The translations under genes were made by a program, and so were the position numbers. The notes beneath the pieces are model-generated. The model was not told the DNA's origin, searched no databases, and saw only the letters and a program-made list of their open reading frames with translations. DNA of 20,000 nt. Origin: Prorocentrum cordatum (taxonomy: Eukaryota; Sar; Dinophyceae; Prorocentrales; Prorocentraceae). The stretch is taken from assembly GCA_963575745.1 (NCBI GenBank), contig CAUYUJ010002765.1, forward strand, positions 57,501 to 77,500, in the 5' to 3' direction. Positions 1 through 9,970 of this stretch are shown here, piece after piece (the first letter of the stretch is position 1; every line of letters begins with the position of its first letter).

Positions 1-8
1 GCCGGCGC

Positions 9-1975
9 GTGGAGACCGCAGGGGGCCCGGGTGAGGACCGCGAGCCGGTCGCAAAGGTATTGGTTGTTTTTGCTGCCAGGTCTCAAGTTGATCATGGTGC
101 ACGGGCTCAGCTCTCGAACGACGAGGTGGAATTGCAGTGGCTTCTTACGCAGCGGAAGGGTCTGCTAAACGCGGCGGGGCCAGAGGGGGCGGAATTGAGT
201 AATATCATTCGCGAACTAGTCCGGGAGGTCAGAAGAAGCCGGGCGACGCTGCGAATGCAAGCGGTTCTCGCGGGATTCAAGGTCGCAAAGAGCATGCCGA
301 AGTTCAAGAGCGTCGAGAGGAAGCAGCTTGTCGCGCGTATGAAGGACAGCGACGGGGGCGCGCGCGCTGATCGGCAAAGTATTGCACATGTATTTGCTGA
401 TCTCCATGGCGACTTGCATAGTGCAAACGCGGCGGCGCATGTGCTGCGACGAAGACGGCGCGCGCGCGGATGCGTTGAAGAACGGCGGCGGCGCATGCGA
501 GACTTTCCTTTTAGACCTCTACAGCGACGCACTTTCCCCGAGCGCACTCCCGCCGGAAGCGTGGAAGAAGTCAGCTGTAACTGTGTTGCGTGAAGCTGGG
601 GGCGCTGCCGATGCGAACAATTGCCGCCCCATCGCCATCACCCCATTGTTATGCGCATTGTTTGCAGGGCTTCTTCGCAGCAGGGTGCGTCCCATGTTGG
701 GCAAGCATCCGAGCATGGACCAGGCGGGTTGTAGAAAAGAGCTCAGCACTCTGCATCATGTTCGCGGTGTCCATGCTCCAAGAGAAGTGCCGTGAGTGGC
801 GGTGCAACTTGTGGCGCGCCGCTCGCGACTTCAGGAATGCGTTCGATTGTGTTGAACATCGTTGTCTTTGGCGTTCTCTTGCCCGGCACGGAGTTCATAT
901 TGGCTGCGTCTCTTTGCGTCGAAAGCTTTGCGCAGGTCGAACAGGCCGAGTGCGCGCAGATTGTTTCAGCAAGCCTTAAGACGTGCAACGTGGAACTGAA
1001 CAGGGGGGCCCTTTGAGCACTCTTTTGTTCAACTGTCTTATCGAAGAGGTCGTGGGCGAAGTCGAACCAAAATGGTTGAAGAAAGGCTGGGGTCTTAAGA
1101 TGGGCTTTGCCGAGTGCGCGCAACTGACCTACCTGCGCTTCGCGGGCGACATCCTCACTGTTGCCGCCGCGTTGAGACACGCCGAGGCCATGTTGAAATA
1201 TATCAAAGGCGCCGCAGCCAAAGTTGGCCTGGAATTACATTCCAGCAAGACGAACATCCGGGGCAACGCTGCGCGGGGCACCGGCAGGCCGAAAGAGACG
1301 AAGGTGAATATTGACGACATGTTGATTGATGTTGCACCGTGCGGCGGGAGCGTCAAGCGTCTTGACCGCGTGGTGGGTTTTGATCGTCCGCGCGACGTAG
1401 AAATCAACAACCGTATTCAAAAGGCGTGAAAGTGTTTCATGAAGTAGCGTGCAGAGTTGACTGACCGGCAGTGTTCCATATTTTCGCGTCTCAAGTTGTT
1501 CGATTCGACAGTGGCCACCACGATGTTGCGCGGGTCTGCCACGTGGATGCTCACGCGCGAACTTGAGGGCAAGATCCGGCGAACGCAGAGGCGAATGCTA
1601 CGGATGATCTTTCGCGCATCGAGACGCAGAGCGTGCGGGCCATCCAGTTCTTCTTCGACATCATCTTCCTTGTCCAGTTCTTCTTCATCAGGTTCCTTCC
1701 CTTTCCCTTCCTCCTCTTCAATGAACATTCTGGGGGGATTTTATGTGCGTGGGGCGCATTTTGCGGAACAGAAGCTTTCTGATTTGGGACTGCGTGATTG
1801 GGTGGTTGAGCATCGCAAAGCGGCTGTATCATGGTCAAAACGCATGGACACGGAAAGCCGATCTTGGGCACAAGAGGCGTGCGATTGGGAACCGTTCCGT
1901 TGTGCCAGAAGGCCCGAAGGGCCGCGGACAATATGGGCGGATGCTGTAAAGGCTTACCAGAACGACGAGATATGA
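9..1975 (+). pseudogene. Decayed LINE-type (non-LTR) retrotransposon reverse transcriptase
   Basis: The translation follows the usual order of a LINE reverse transcriptase, spread over three frames. Frame 3 (9 to about 440) carries the linker before the RT domain, ending in RADRQSIAHVFADLHGDLHS. Frame 1 (about 460-755) carries the fingers: LPPEAWKKSAV, NNCRPIAITPL and QAGCRKELST. Frame 2 (about 755-1975) carries motif A (ARDFRNAFDCVEH), RGTEQGGPLSTLLFN, the FADD-box remnant LRFAGDIL, and the C-terminal LFDSTVATTMLRGSATW and LRMIF motifs. Frame 2 is interrupted by TAA at 977-979, TGA at 1427-1429 and TAG at 1445-1447. The usual FADD is FAGD (Gly codon at 1145-1147) and the usual QGDPLS is QGGPLS, so this copy cannot be active. 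No endonuclease domain or complete 5' end is visible, so the element is truncated at the window edge or before it. It is a relic, inferred to have no present function. Confidence 0.9.
1640..1722 (+). repeat. TTC/TCC simple-sequence insertion inside the RT relic
   Basis: A pyrimidine-rich run of TTC, TCC and CTT triplets adds a Ser-rich stretch between the LRMIF block and the C-terminal LGLRDWVVEHRK block of the reverse transcriptase. The frame is the same on both sides. This suggests microsatellite growth in triplets after the element landed. Confidence 0.7.
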
Positions 1976-2040
1976 GTATTCTGCCGGCGCCGAGGCGCCA
2001 TCGCGCCGTCCACTTTTGGACCCGCCCCCGGGCCGCAGTG
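1976..2040. other. Short GC-rich tail of the RT relic
   Basis: GC-rich, non-repetitive sequence between the last RT-like codon and the CAT/CAC array. It is probably the 3' untranslated end of the retroelement, though no target-site duplication or poly(A) tail is visible. Confidence 0.4.
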
Positions 2041-2480
2041 GCGTGTCTCGTCTTTCTCTCTCTCGTTGTCTCTCGTTCCCATCGTCCCATCGCCGCCGTC
2101 GTCGTCGCCGTCCCAATCATTATCGCCACCTTCGTCATTATCAACAACGCCATCATGTCCACCGCCATCGTCAAAATAAACACCATCACGTTTACCATCA
2201 CCATCACCATGTCCATTGCCATGTCCATCACCGTCTCCATCGCCGTCACTACTGTGACCATCGTCATTATCATCATGCCCGTTATCACTGTCCACGCCAT
2301 CAACCAGCATCGTCATCATCATCATCACCATCACCGTCATCATCGCCATCGTCGTCATCATCAACGCACCGTCATCACCACCATAATCACCATAATCACC
2401 ATCATCGCCATCGGCATCATCGTCTTTCTTCCTCTTCATCGTCATCACCATCATCATTTCTTTCGTCATTATCATGTTAG
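2041..2480. repeat. TCTC then imperfect CAT/CAC/CGT trinucleotide array
   Basis: A short TCTC run (about 2045-2075) leads into roughly 400 bp of ATC, ACC and GTC triplets such as CATCATCACCATCACC. Long open frames on both strands here encode only His, Ile/Thr or Asp/Gly runs and are repeat artefacts. Confidence 0.95.
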
Positions 2481-2523
2481 TCTTTGAAAGCGTGCCAGTG
2501 GATCTCCCTGAATACACAAAAGG

Positions 2524-2800
2524 GTGTGTGTGCTCGCAGAACCCCCCCCTCCCCCCTTCCAAGGGGGGGTGAGATTTTCGCCCCCCCCACCCACCGCTCC
2601 CCTCCTTAAAAGGGGGGGGGGTCCGAACCAGCCCGTCCCGCCTCCCCCCGTGAGGAGGGGGGGGGGGGGGGTCCGGGCCCCCCCCCCTTCCCCCACTTGG
2701 CGCTGGAAAGGGGGGGGGGGTCGGACCCGCCCCCCCCCCCTTTCCCCTTTGCGCCGGAAAGGGGGCCGGGGGGGGGGCCTCTCTCGCTTCGCCTTTCTGC
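2524..2800. repeat. G/C homopolymer palindromes
   Basis: Runs of 6-14 C alternate with runs of 6-15 G, separated by short spacers (GCGCCGGAAAGG, GGTCGGACCC, CCTTAAAAGG). Each C-run/G-run pair can form a hairpin, and the G-runs meet the simple pattern for G-quadruplexes. GGTCGGACCC or its near-complement recurs near 4320 and 6450 beside similar runs. Homopolymer lengths in such DNA are prone to assembly error. Confidence 0.85.
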
Positions 2801-2825
2801 GCCGGAGAAGGTGTGTAGGGCGTGC

Positions 2826-4165
2826 GGACTTGGGAGTGGGGAGTGGTGAGTAGTGAGTAGTGAGTGCGTGCGTAGTGAGTAGTGAGTATTGGGTAGTGAG
2901 TAGTGGGTAGTGAGTGGCGAGTCGGGAGTAGGGAGTAGGGAGTGGGGAGTAGTGGGTAGTGTATAGTGGTGAGTAGTGAGTAGCGAGTAGTGAGTAGTGA
3001 GTAGTGAGTAGCGAGTAGCGAATAGTGATTACTGAGTAGGGGGTAGGGACTAATGAGTAGTGGGTAGTGAGTAGTGGGTAGTGAGTAGTGGGTGGCGAGT
3101 AGTGATGAGTGAGTACTGAATAGTGGGTAGTGCGTAGTGTCTAGTGAGTAGTGAGTAGTGAGTAGTGAGTAGTGGGTAGTGAGTAGAGAGTAGCGAGTAG
3201 TGAGTAGTGAGTAGTGAGAAGTGAGTCGTGAGTAGTGAGTAGTAAGTAGTGCGTAGTGAGTAGTGGGTAGTGAGTAGTGATGAATAGAGAGTAGTGGGTA
3301 GTGGCAGTGGGTAGTGAGTAGTGAGTAGCGAGTAGGGAGTAGCGAGTAGTGGGTAGTAAGGAGCGAGTAGGGCGTAGTGAATAGTGAGTAGTGAGTAGTG
3401 AGTAGAGAGTAGTCAGTAGTGAGTAGTGGGTAGTGATTAGTGAGTAACGAGTAGGGAGTAGCGAGTAGTGAGTAAGGAGTAGGGAGTAGGGAGTAGTGAG
3501 CCTTGAGTAGTAAGAAATGGGTAGCGAATAGTGGGTGGTGAGTAGCGATTAGTGAATAGTGAGTAATGGCTAGTGAGTAGTGACTAGTGACTGGTGACTA
3601 GTGACTAGAGACTATGTAGTGACTAGTGAGTAGTGAGTAGTGAGTAGTGAGTAGTGAGTAGTGAGTAGTGAGTAGTGAGTAGTGAGTAGTGAGTAGTGAG
3701 TCGCGGGACGTGAGTAGTGAGTATTGAGTAGCGAGTATGGGAGTAGCGAGTAGTGAGTACTGAGTATTGTGTAGTCAGTATTGTGTACGGGGTAGGGAGT
3801 AGCGAGTAGCGAGTAGTGGGTAGTGAGTAGTGATTTGTGGGCAATGAGTAGTGAGTAGTGCGTAGTGAGTAGTGGAGAGTGGGTAGTGGGTAATGACTAG
3901 TGATTGGTGAGTAGTGAATAGGGAGTACGGAGTAGTGAGTAGTGAGTATTGACTAGTGGGTAGTGAGGAGTGAATAGTGAGTAGTGAGTATGGAGGAGGG
4001 AGTAGTGAGTAGTGAGTAGTGAGTAGCGAGTAGTGGCTGGTGGGTAGTGAGTAGCGGGTAGTGAGTAGCGAGTCGTGAGTAGTGAGTAGGGGGCAATGGG
4101 AAGTGAGTAGCGAATAGCGAGTAGTCAGTAGTGGGTAGTGAGTAATGAGTAGTGAGTACTCTTTG
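2826..4165 (+). repeat. Imperfect 7-bp tandem array, consensus GAGTAGT
   Basis: About 1.34 kb of an imperfect heptamer, roughly 190 units. Frequent variants are GGGTAGT, GAGTAGC and GAGTAGG. A nearly perfect stretch lies at about 3620-3700, while other parts have drifted or slipped out of phase. No gene is visible in it. The array runs directly into telomere-like sequence at about 4166. Confidence 0.95.
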
Positions 4166-4225
4166 GGGCTAGGGTGAGTAGTTGGGGTTACGGTTAGGGG
4201 TTTGGGTTAGGGTGAAGACTAGGGG
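4166..4225 (+). repeat. Degenerate telomere-like sequence
   Basis: This stretch contains GGGGTTACGGTTAGGGG and GGTTTGGGTTAGGG, close to the TTTAGGG-type heptamer known as a dinoflagellate and plant telomere repeat. It is only about 60 bp and imperfect, so it is an interstitial remnant at best. It could also be a chance product of drift in the neighbouring T/G/A-rich heptamer array. Confidence 0.5.
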
Positions 4226-4239
4226 TAGGGGTGGCGGGG

Positions 4240-4460
4240 GTCGGGTTCCGGAGTCAGGGGGCGGCGTGGCGAAAGGGGAGGAGAGAGGGGGGGGGGCGCC
4301 AAAGGGCGGGAGGGGAGGGGGTCGGACCCGAGATAAGGTGTTACTGCGGCCCGTTGGTTGCTACTGCGGCCCAGTGGGTGTTAGCATGGCCAGGGGTCCT
4401 CCGGAGTGTATTAATTATCGAGTACGGTGAAGAGGGGGGGGCCAAAAAAGCTCCGCCTCC
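4240..4460 (+). repeat. G-rich tract and + orientation copy of the GTTACTGYGGCC module
   Basis: A G-rich stretch (4240-4325) ends in GGTCGGACCC. It is followed at about 4339-4396 by three diverged units of the form GTTACTGCGGCCCGTTGG. The reverse complement of the same arrangement lies at about 6357-6460. The remainder to 4460 is unassigned and ends in C-runs. Confidence 0.7.
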
Positions 4461-4463
4461 CCC

Positions 4464-4660
4464 CCCCTTCACCGAAGAGCCTCTCGGAAGAGCCTCTGGT
4501 GCTCTCCGAAGAGCCTCTTGGAGCCGCCGAAGACCTTCTTCCAGCCGCCTAAGAGCCGCTTGGGCTCTCCGAAGAGCCTCGTGGGGCCTCCGAAGAGCTT
4601 CTTGGGGCATCCGAAGCGCTTCTTGGGCTCTCCGAAGAGCCTCTTGGGCTCCCGAGACGA
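4464..4660 (+). repeat. 21-bp minisatellite (CCGAAGAGCCTCTTGGG core)
   Basis: About nine imperfect copies of a 21-bp unit with core CCGAAGAGCCTCTTGGGC. Because 21 is a multiple of three, each frame repeats a seven-residue motif: PKSLLGS-like in one + frame, ALRRASW-like in another, and an EALRR heptad on the - strand. None has a credible start, stop or flanking exon, so it is called as a repeat. Confidence 0.85.
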
Positions 4661-4688
4661 CTACTACTACTACTTCTACTACTACGAG

Positions 4689-4749
<61 letters not shown>

Positions 4750-4750
4750 G

Positions 4751-4791
<41 letters not shown>

Positions 4792-4813
4792 TACTACTAC
4801 TACTACTACTACG

Positions 4814-4904
<91 letters not shown>

Positions 4905-4910
4905 ACTACG

Positions 4911-4969
<59 letters not shown>

Positions 4970-5117
4970 CACTACTACTACGACTACTACGACTACTACT
5001 ACTTAACTACTACTACTACTACTACTACGACTACTACTACTACTACTACTACTACTGACTACCTACTACACTACTACGACTACTACTACGAACGACTACT
5101 ACGACTACGACTACTAG

Positions 5118-5153
<36 letters not shown>

Positions 5154-5184
5154 GTACTACTACTACTACTACTACTACTACTAC

Positions 5185-5227
<43 letters not shown>

Positions 5228-5228
5228 G

Positions 5229-5259
<31 letters not shown>

Positions 5260-5278
5260 ACTACTACGACTACTACTA

Positions 5279-5350
<72 letters not shown>

Positions 5351-5406
5351 GACTACGACTACGACTACTACTACGACTACGACTACTACTACTACTACGA
5401 CTACGA

Positions 5407-5443
<37 letters not shown>

Positions 5444-5497
5444 TACTACTACTACTACTACTACTACTACGACTACTACACTACTACGACTACTACG

Positions 5498-5566
<69 letters not shown>
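4661..5566. repeat. CTA/TAG trinucleotide array, about 0.9 kb
   Basis: Nearly uninterrupted CTA triplets with scattered CGA variants (CTACGACTAC) and a few single-base slips. Open frames encode only poly-Tyr, poly-Leu, poly-Thr or poly-Ser/Val and are not genes. Confidence 0.98.
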
Positions 5567-5567
<1 letters not shown>

Positions 5568-5576
5568 GTTCTTGTC

Positions 5577-5818
5577 GTCCCTAGCGTCCTAGGGCTAGCA
5601 ATCCTTAGCGCCAGTACTTCCTGGCACTCCCTCGGACTAGCACTCCCTAGGACTAGTATTCCCTAGGGCTGGTACTCCGTAGTGCGAGTACTCCCTAGGA
5701 CGAGTACTCCGTTGGACGAGTACGCCCTAGGGGTAGTAATTCCTAGGAATGGTACTCCCTGGGGCTAGCAGTCCCTGCGGCTACTACTCCGTAGGACTAG
5801 TACTCCCTATGAATGATA
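5577..5818 (+). repeat. 16-bp minisatellite, consensus TAGTACTCCCTAGGAC
   Basis: About 15 tandem copies of a 16-bp unit with variable bases at the first and last positions, for example GAGTACTCCCTAGGAC and TGGTACTCCGTAGTGC. One copy near 5625 is shortened to about 10 bp. The palindrome CCTAGG sits in the centre of many units. Confidence 0.88.
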
Positions 5819-6236
5819 CTACCTAACACCAACACTACAGCACCATAGTACTACCACACTACAGCACCACTACCACAATACCAGTACCACAACACCACAA
5901 CACCGCTACCACAACACCACAACACCGCTACCACAATACCACAACCACAACACCACAACACCGCAACCACCACAGCACTACCACAGCACCACTGCCACTA
6001 CCACAACACTACAACCTACTAACAACTCAACAACACCACCAACACCACACCACTAATACAACACTGCCAACACCACACCACTAACACAGCACACCGCTAC
6101 CAACACCACACCACTAACACAGCATACAGCACAACCAGCCACTACCAACACCACACCATTAACGCAACATTGCCAACACCACACCACTAACACAGCACAG
6201 CGACCACCACACCACTAACACAGCACTACTACCACG
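5819..6236 (+). repeat. CCA/ACA-rich array with a higher-order unit of about 28 bp
   Basis: The whole block is built of ACC, ACA and CTA steps. From about 6030 a longer unit appears, beginning CAACACCACACCACTAACAC and recurring about every 28-45 bp in five or six copies. This looks like a two-level repeat grown from the simpler CCA background. No coding sequence is visible. Confidence 0.85.
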
Positions 6237-6247
6237 TTGGTCCCAGG

Positions 6248-6460
6248 TGGGAGTTACTGTGGCCACTTTTGCCTGCGCGGGAGTGCATTCCGCGAATCTC
6301 TCCAGATCTAACATGAGATACCTTTACATCTTACTTTTCATTGAGCGGCCTGCGCGGGCCACAGTAACTCCCATCCCGCCGCGCGACGGGCCACACTAAC
6401 ACCCAACGGGCCACACTAACACCCAACGGGCCACAGTAACAACCGGTCGCGGTCGGACCC
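6248..6460. repeat. Inverted and tandem copies of a GGGCCACAGTAAC module
   Basis: The 17-mer at 6248-6264 (TGGGAGTTACTGTGGCC) is the exact reverse complement of 6357-6373. After the second arm come tandem 20-bp units, GGGCCACACTAACACCCAAC, at about 6393-6440, then GGTCGGACCC and a C-run. About 90 bp of ordinary sequence, including a short AT-rich patch, separates the arms. Related units in the opposite orientation lie at 4339-4396. Confidence 0.85.
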
Positions 6461-6625
6461 CCCCCCCTTTTGAAAGGGGGGGAGGGGAGGGGGGGGGTTC
6501 CCGACGACGGACCAGGAAAGGGGGGGAGGGGGGGGGTCCCCGACGACGGATCGGGGAAGGGGGGGAGGGGGGGGGGTTCCCCGACGACGGATCGAGGAAA
6601 GGGGGGGGGAGGGGTTCCCAACCCC
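6450..6625 (+). repeat. G-run tandem repeat of about 39 bp, three copies
   Basis: Three copies of a unit built from CCCGACGACGGATCGGGGAA followed by two long G-runs, preceded by a facing C-run (about 6459-6468). The unit can form hairpins and is rich in potential G-quadruplex runs. Confidence 0.8.
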
Positions 6626-6664
6626 CCTTGGGGAGATCCAGCGGCGCGCCCTCTTAGTCTTTGT

Positions 6665-6732
6665 ATCAGCACCGTCATCGTCATCATCATCACCAGTGCA
6701 ATCATCGTCATCGTTTCATCATCATCGTCCAT
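6665..6732. repeat. Short CAT/CGT trinucleotide patch
   Basis: ATC and GTC triplets such as CGTCATCATCATCACC, similar to the larger array at 2100-2480. No gene is visible. Confidence 0.8.
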
Positions 6733-6784
6733 TCGGAAAGCGCATCCTCACACATTCCGTGGCCACAGAGGGATATCCATTGAA

Positions 6785-7830
6785 CACCCTAATGGCAGGG
6801 TCCGTGTGGTTACATGGGTCCAGGGTCCGCATAATTCCATTCTCGTGCACCCCTCACACGTTTCGTGGTCCCCTAGGGGGGCTCCGCCAGAGGCCTTTGT
6901 GGCAGGGTCCGCATGGTTGCTCGGGTCGATTATGGCACGCCCCTCGCACGCTTCGTGGCCCCATGGGGGAGCTCCACCGACATGACAGGTGGCAAGGTCC
7001 GCGTGGTTATTCTAGTCCATTGTGGTTCACCCGTTACACGTTACGTGGCCCCGTGAGGAGCTCCACCGACGGCCTTTGTGGCAGGGTCCGCATGGTTACC
7101 CCGGATTGTGGCCCCCGAAGGGAGCTGCGCCGAAGTCTTTTGCTGCAAGGTCCGCATGGTTATTTGGGTCTGTTTTCGTACGCCCTTCACGTCTCGTGGC
7201 CCCGTGGGGAGGGTCCGCATTGATATTCGGGTCGATTCTGGCACGCCCCTCGTACGTATCGTGACCCCACATGGGGGTTGCTCCGAAGGCTTTTGTGGCA
7301 GGTTCCGCATGATTACTCGGGTCCATTCTGGCACACCCGTCACGCGTTTGGTGGCTCCACAGGGCGCTCCACCCACGTCCCCAGTGGCAGGGTCTACATG
7401 GTTCTTCGGGTCCATTTGGGTACACCTCACACGCTTCGTGGCCCCCGAAGGGAGCTCCACCGAAGGCCCCGTTGGCAGTGTATGCGTGGTTACATGGGTC
7501 CATTCTTCCACGCCTCGCACGCTTCTTTGCCCCCTAGGGGGCTCCACCGAAGGCCCCAGTGGCGGTCCATCTTGGTACACCCCTCACACGTTTCGTGGCC
7601 CCATAGCGGGGCTCCGCCAGAGGCGTTGGTGGCATGGTCCGCATGGTTCGGGCCGATCTTGGCACGCCCGTCGCACGTTTTGTGGCCCCATGGGGGAGCT
7701 CCACCGAAGATTTTTGTGGCAGGACCCGCATGGTCATTCGGGTTCATTGTGGCACACCTGTCACACGTTTCGTGGCCCCATACGGAGCTCCACCGAAGGT
7801 TCCAGTGGCAGGGCTCGCATGGTTCCTTTA
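6785..7830 (+). repeat. 89-bp satellite, about 12 tandem copies
   Basis: Anchors recur at 87-90 bp spacing. CTCCACCGA occurs near 6972, 7061, 7455, 7542, 7699 and 7788, and GTGGCAGGGTCCGCATGG-like sequence near 6900, 6989, 7078, 7629, 7717 and 7805. Each unit also carries TGGCACGCCCCTCACACGTT and CGTGGCCCCATGGGG. Some units are shortened, near 7147-7210 and 7558-7629. Open frames cross the array on both strands, but an 89-bp period shifts frame every unit, so coding is unlikely. Confidence 0.92.
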
Positions 7831-8508
7831 CGCTGCGGAGCCTGAGCCGGCCAGGGAATCGAGAGTTCGCAGCGCAATCGCGCCGCTTCCTGCCTGGACT
7901 CCCGCGCGCTGCGCTGGATCTATTAACCGTCCGTCAGAGTATCCTTCCTCCTGCTTCCTATGCCCCCGCCCTCGAGTTCCGTGCCGCATGCATCGTCACA
8001 TTCAGTGTTTGGTAAGTCGCGTGTGTGCGTGCCGAGCCTGGTCCGACATTCTCCAGCGCCCCAAGGGGTGCGTGTGCACTGAGCGGTCTTGTTGCTCGTT
8101 TCCACGCGTGTCGAATGGATTGGGTTCTTCGCCGCGGTAATTTTGTCTGTTTCGTCGGCGTGTGGTGGCGGCCGGTTTTCGGGCCCCCCGGCCGCGGGAA
8201 GGGTATAATTCAAGGGTGGGCCCCTGGAGGAACTGGGGGGCCAATTTGACGGGATTTAGCTTGGGAGTGTTCGGGGAAAACATGATGCATCTGGCGATTC
8301 GGTTCATTCGTTTTCGTCTTTTTGTGCTTGTTTGGGGGCTCTTTTCGCCACCGCTGGCTTCGCCTTGAAATCCTGGTCGGAAAGCACCCCAGGGGAGTAG
8401 TGGTCTCGGTATTTGATTTTCCCCAAGATCGGCTTCCAGATTGGGAAATGGTTATTGGCGCAGGGGACCTGACCAGGAGGATCAGGGAATATGGTGTGGA
8501 TGGGGGTC
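7831..8508. other. Unassigned non-repetitive sequence
   Basis: About 680 bp of ordinary-complexity DNA between the 89-bp satellite and the GAG/GAT arrays. Short open frames occur on both strands, but none has a recognisable domain or the strong G/C third-position bias of the channel exons. I see no feature to call. Confidence 0.6.
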
Positions 8509-8580
8509 GAATGAGGAGGAGGAGGAGGAGGAGGAGAAGGAGGAGGTGGATGAGGATGAGGAGGAGGAGGAGGAGGTGAA
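8509..8580 (+). repeat. GAG/GAT trinucleotide tract
   Basis: A purine-rich AGG/GAG run with a few GAT steps, leading toward the larger GAT array. The Arg-rich or Glu-rich translation is a repeat artefact. Confidence 0.9.
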
Positions 8581-8621
8581 TGAGGAAGGGGAGGAGTGGG
8601 GGTGAAGGTGAGAGGGTCGGG

Positions 8622-8652
8622 CATGATGGTGATGATGATGACGATCATGATC

Positions 8653-8715
<63 letters not shown>

Positions 8716-9640
8716 GTGGTGGTGATGGTGATGGTGATGGTGATGGTGATGGTGATGGTGATGATGTTGTTGTTGTTGTTGTTGTTGAGGATGACGGTGA
8801 TGGTGATGGTAGCGGTGGTGATGGTGATGGTGGTGTTGATGATGACGATGAGGATGGTGGTGGTGATGGTAATGATGTGGTGGTGATGACGGTGATGTTC
8901 AAGATGGCGGTGAACATGAGGGTGGTGATAAATATGATGATGCTGATGGCGATGATGATCGCGATGACGATGGTGATGCCGATGCTGATAGAGACGACGA
9001 TGATGCTGCTCGTGGTGATGGTGATGATGGTGTTGGGGAGGAGGAGGAGGGTGAGGAGAAAGAATAGGATCTGCATGAGTAAGGTTCGTAGCAATGAAGT
9101 GTTGGTTATGCTGATGGTAGCGTCGATTGTGAGGATGGTGGTGATGGTGTTGTTGATCGGGCGAATGAGGAGGACCGTCACAATGATAACCATATTGCTG
9201 TTGCAGCTGATGTCAATACTGATGATGGTAACGGATGGTGATGGGGACGTTTTGTCCAAACAGGATGGGGAAGAAGAAGGGACACGAGGGAGGCCATGAT
9301 ATCATTTGTAGTGATGATGGTGGTGGTTGTTGCGATGAGGGTTGCAACGGTGATGGTGGTGGTGGTGGTGATGATGGCGGTGGTGGGGTTTAGTATGTTA
9401 TGACAAGCTTTTCGATGATTGTTGCGATGGTGGTGGTGATGGTGATGAGGAGGAAGCGGGAGGAATCTGAGGGAGGAACACGATGGATGGGGCCAGTGAT
9501 GGTCATGATGATCATGATCACGCTGCTGATGTTGGTGATGCTGATGGTGATTATGCTGGTGATGGTGATGGTGGGTGATGGTGAAGGTGATGGTGGCGGC
9601 GATGATAACGAGGATGAAAAGGAGGAATGCGGGTGACGTG
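8622..9640 (+). repeat. GAT/GGT trinucleotide array, about 1 kb
   Basis: A near-perfect GAT run (8651-8715) passes into GATGGT and then GTT (8763-8790). After that it decays into mixed GAT, GGT and GAC triplets up to about 9640. Open frames encode poly-Asp, poly-Met/Val or poly-Ser and are not supported as genes. Confidence 0.95.
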
Positions 9641-9970
9641 GATAGGGGGCAAAACGAGGCAGCAGGAGGAGGAGTTGGAGGAGGACCAGTGTGAAGCCAG
9701 GATTCATGAACGATATTGCAGTGAACCCTCCCTTCAAGTTTTTTGGGGTCCCCCCCCAAAAAAGGTTCCTTTGATGATATGTTCGCAATGCGGGAAGAGC
9801 CCCGTTGGGAAACAACTGTCTGAATATCTTCAACCGTGCCAACGCACCATTCCTGGCATTTTCACGCCGCGAATCAACTGTACTGTTGCGACCTGACGAT
9901 TCCAAGACGTGCAACAACATCCCCCAAACAGTGTTTGCACTTAGGGGTCCGTACTTGGCTTAACCATCTC
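9641..9970. other. Unassigned sequence containing a 10-bp perfect palindrome arm pair
   Basis: No gene is recognisable. A perfect stem of six T plus four G (9739-9748) pairs with four C plus six A (9754-9763) across a five-base loop. It is not followed by a run of T, and nothing ties it to transcription termination. Confidence 0.5.

Noticed and set aside
4231-5058. 275-residue open frame ending in long poly-Tyr and poly-Leu
   Set aside because: It is translation of the 21-bp minisatellite and the CTA array, with no domain and no codon bias.
2826-6236. CRISPR-like array
   Set aside because: The repeats are contiguous tandem units without unique spacers, and no cas-like genes are present.
8580-9299. 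239-residue Asp/Gly/Val/Met-rich open frame
   Set aside because: It follows the GAT/GGT array exactly and loses all order where the array decays.
9739-9763. Ten-base-pair stem as a transcription terminator
   Set aside because: No run of T follows and the setting is eukaryotic, so only a palindrome is recorded.
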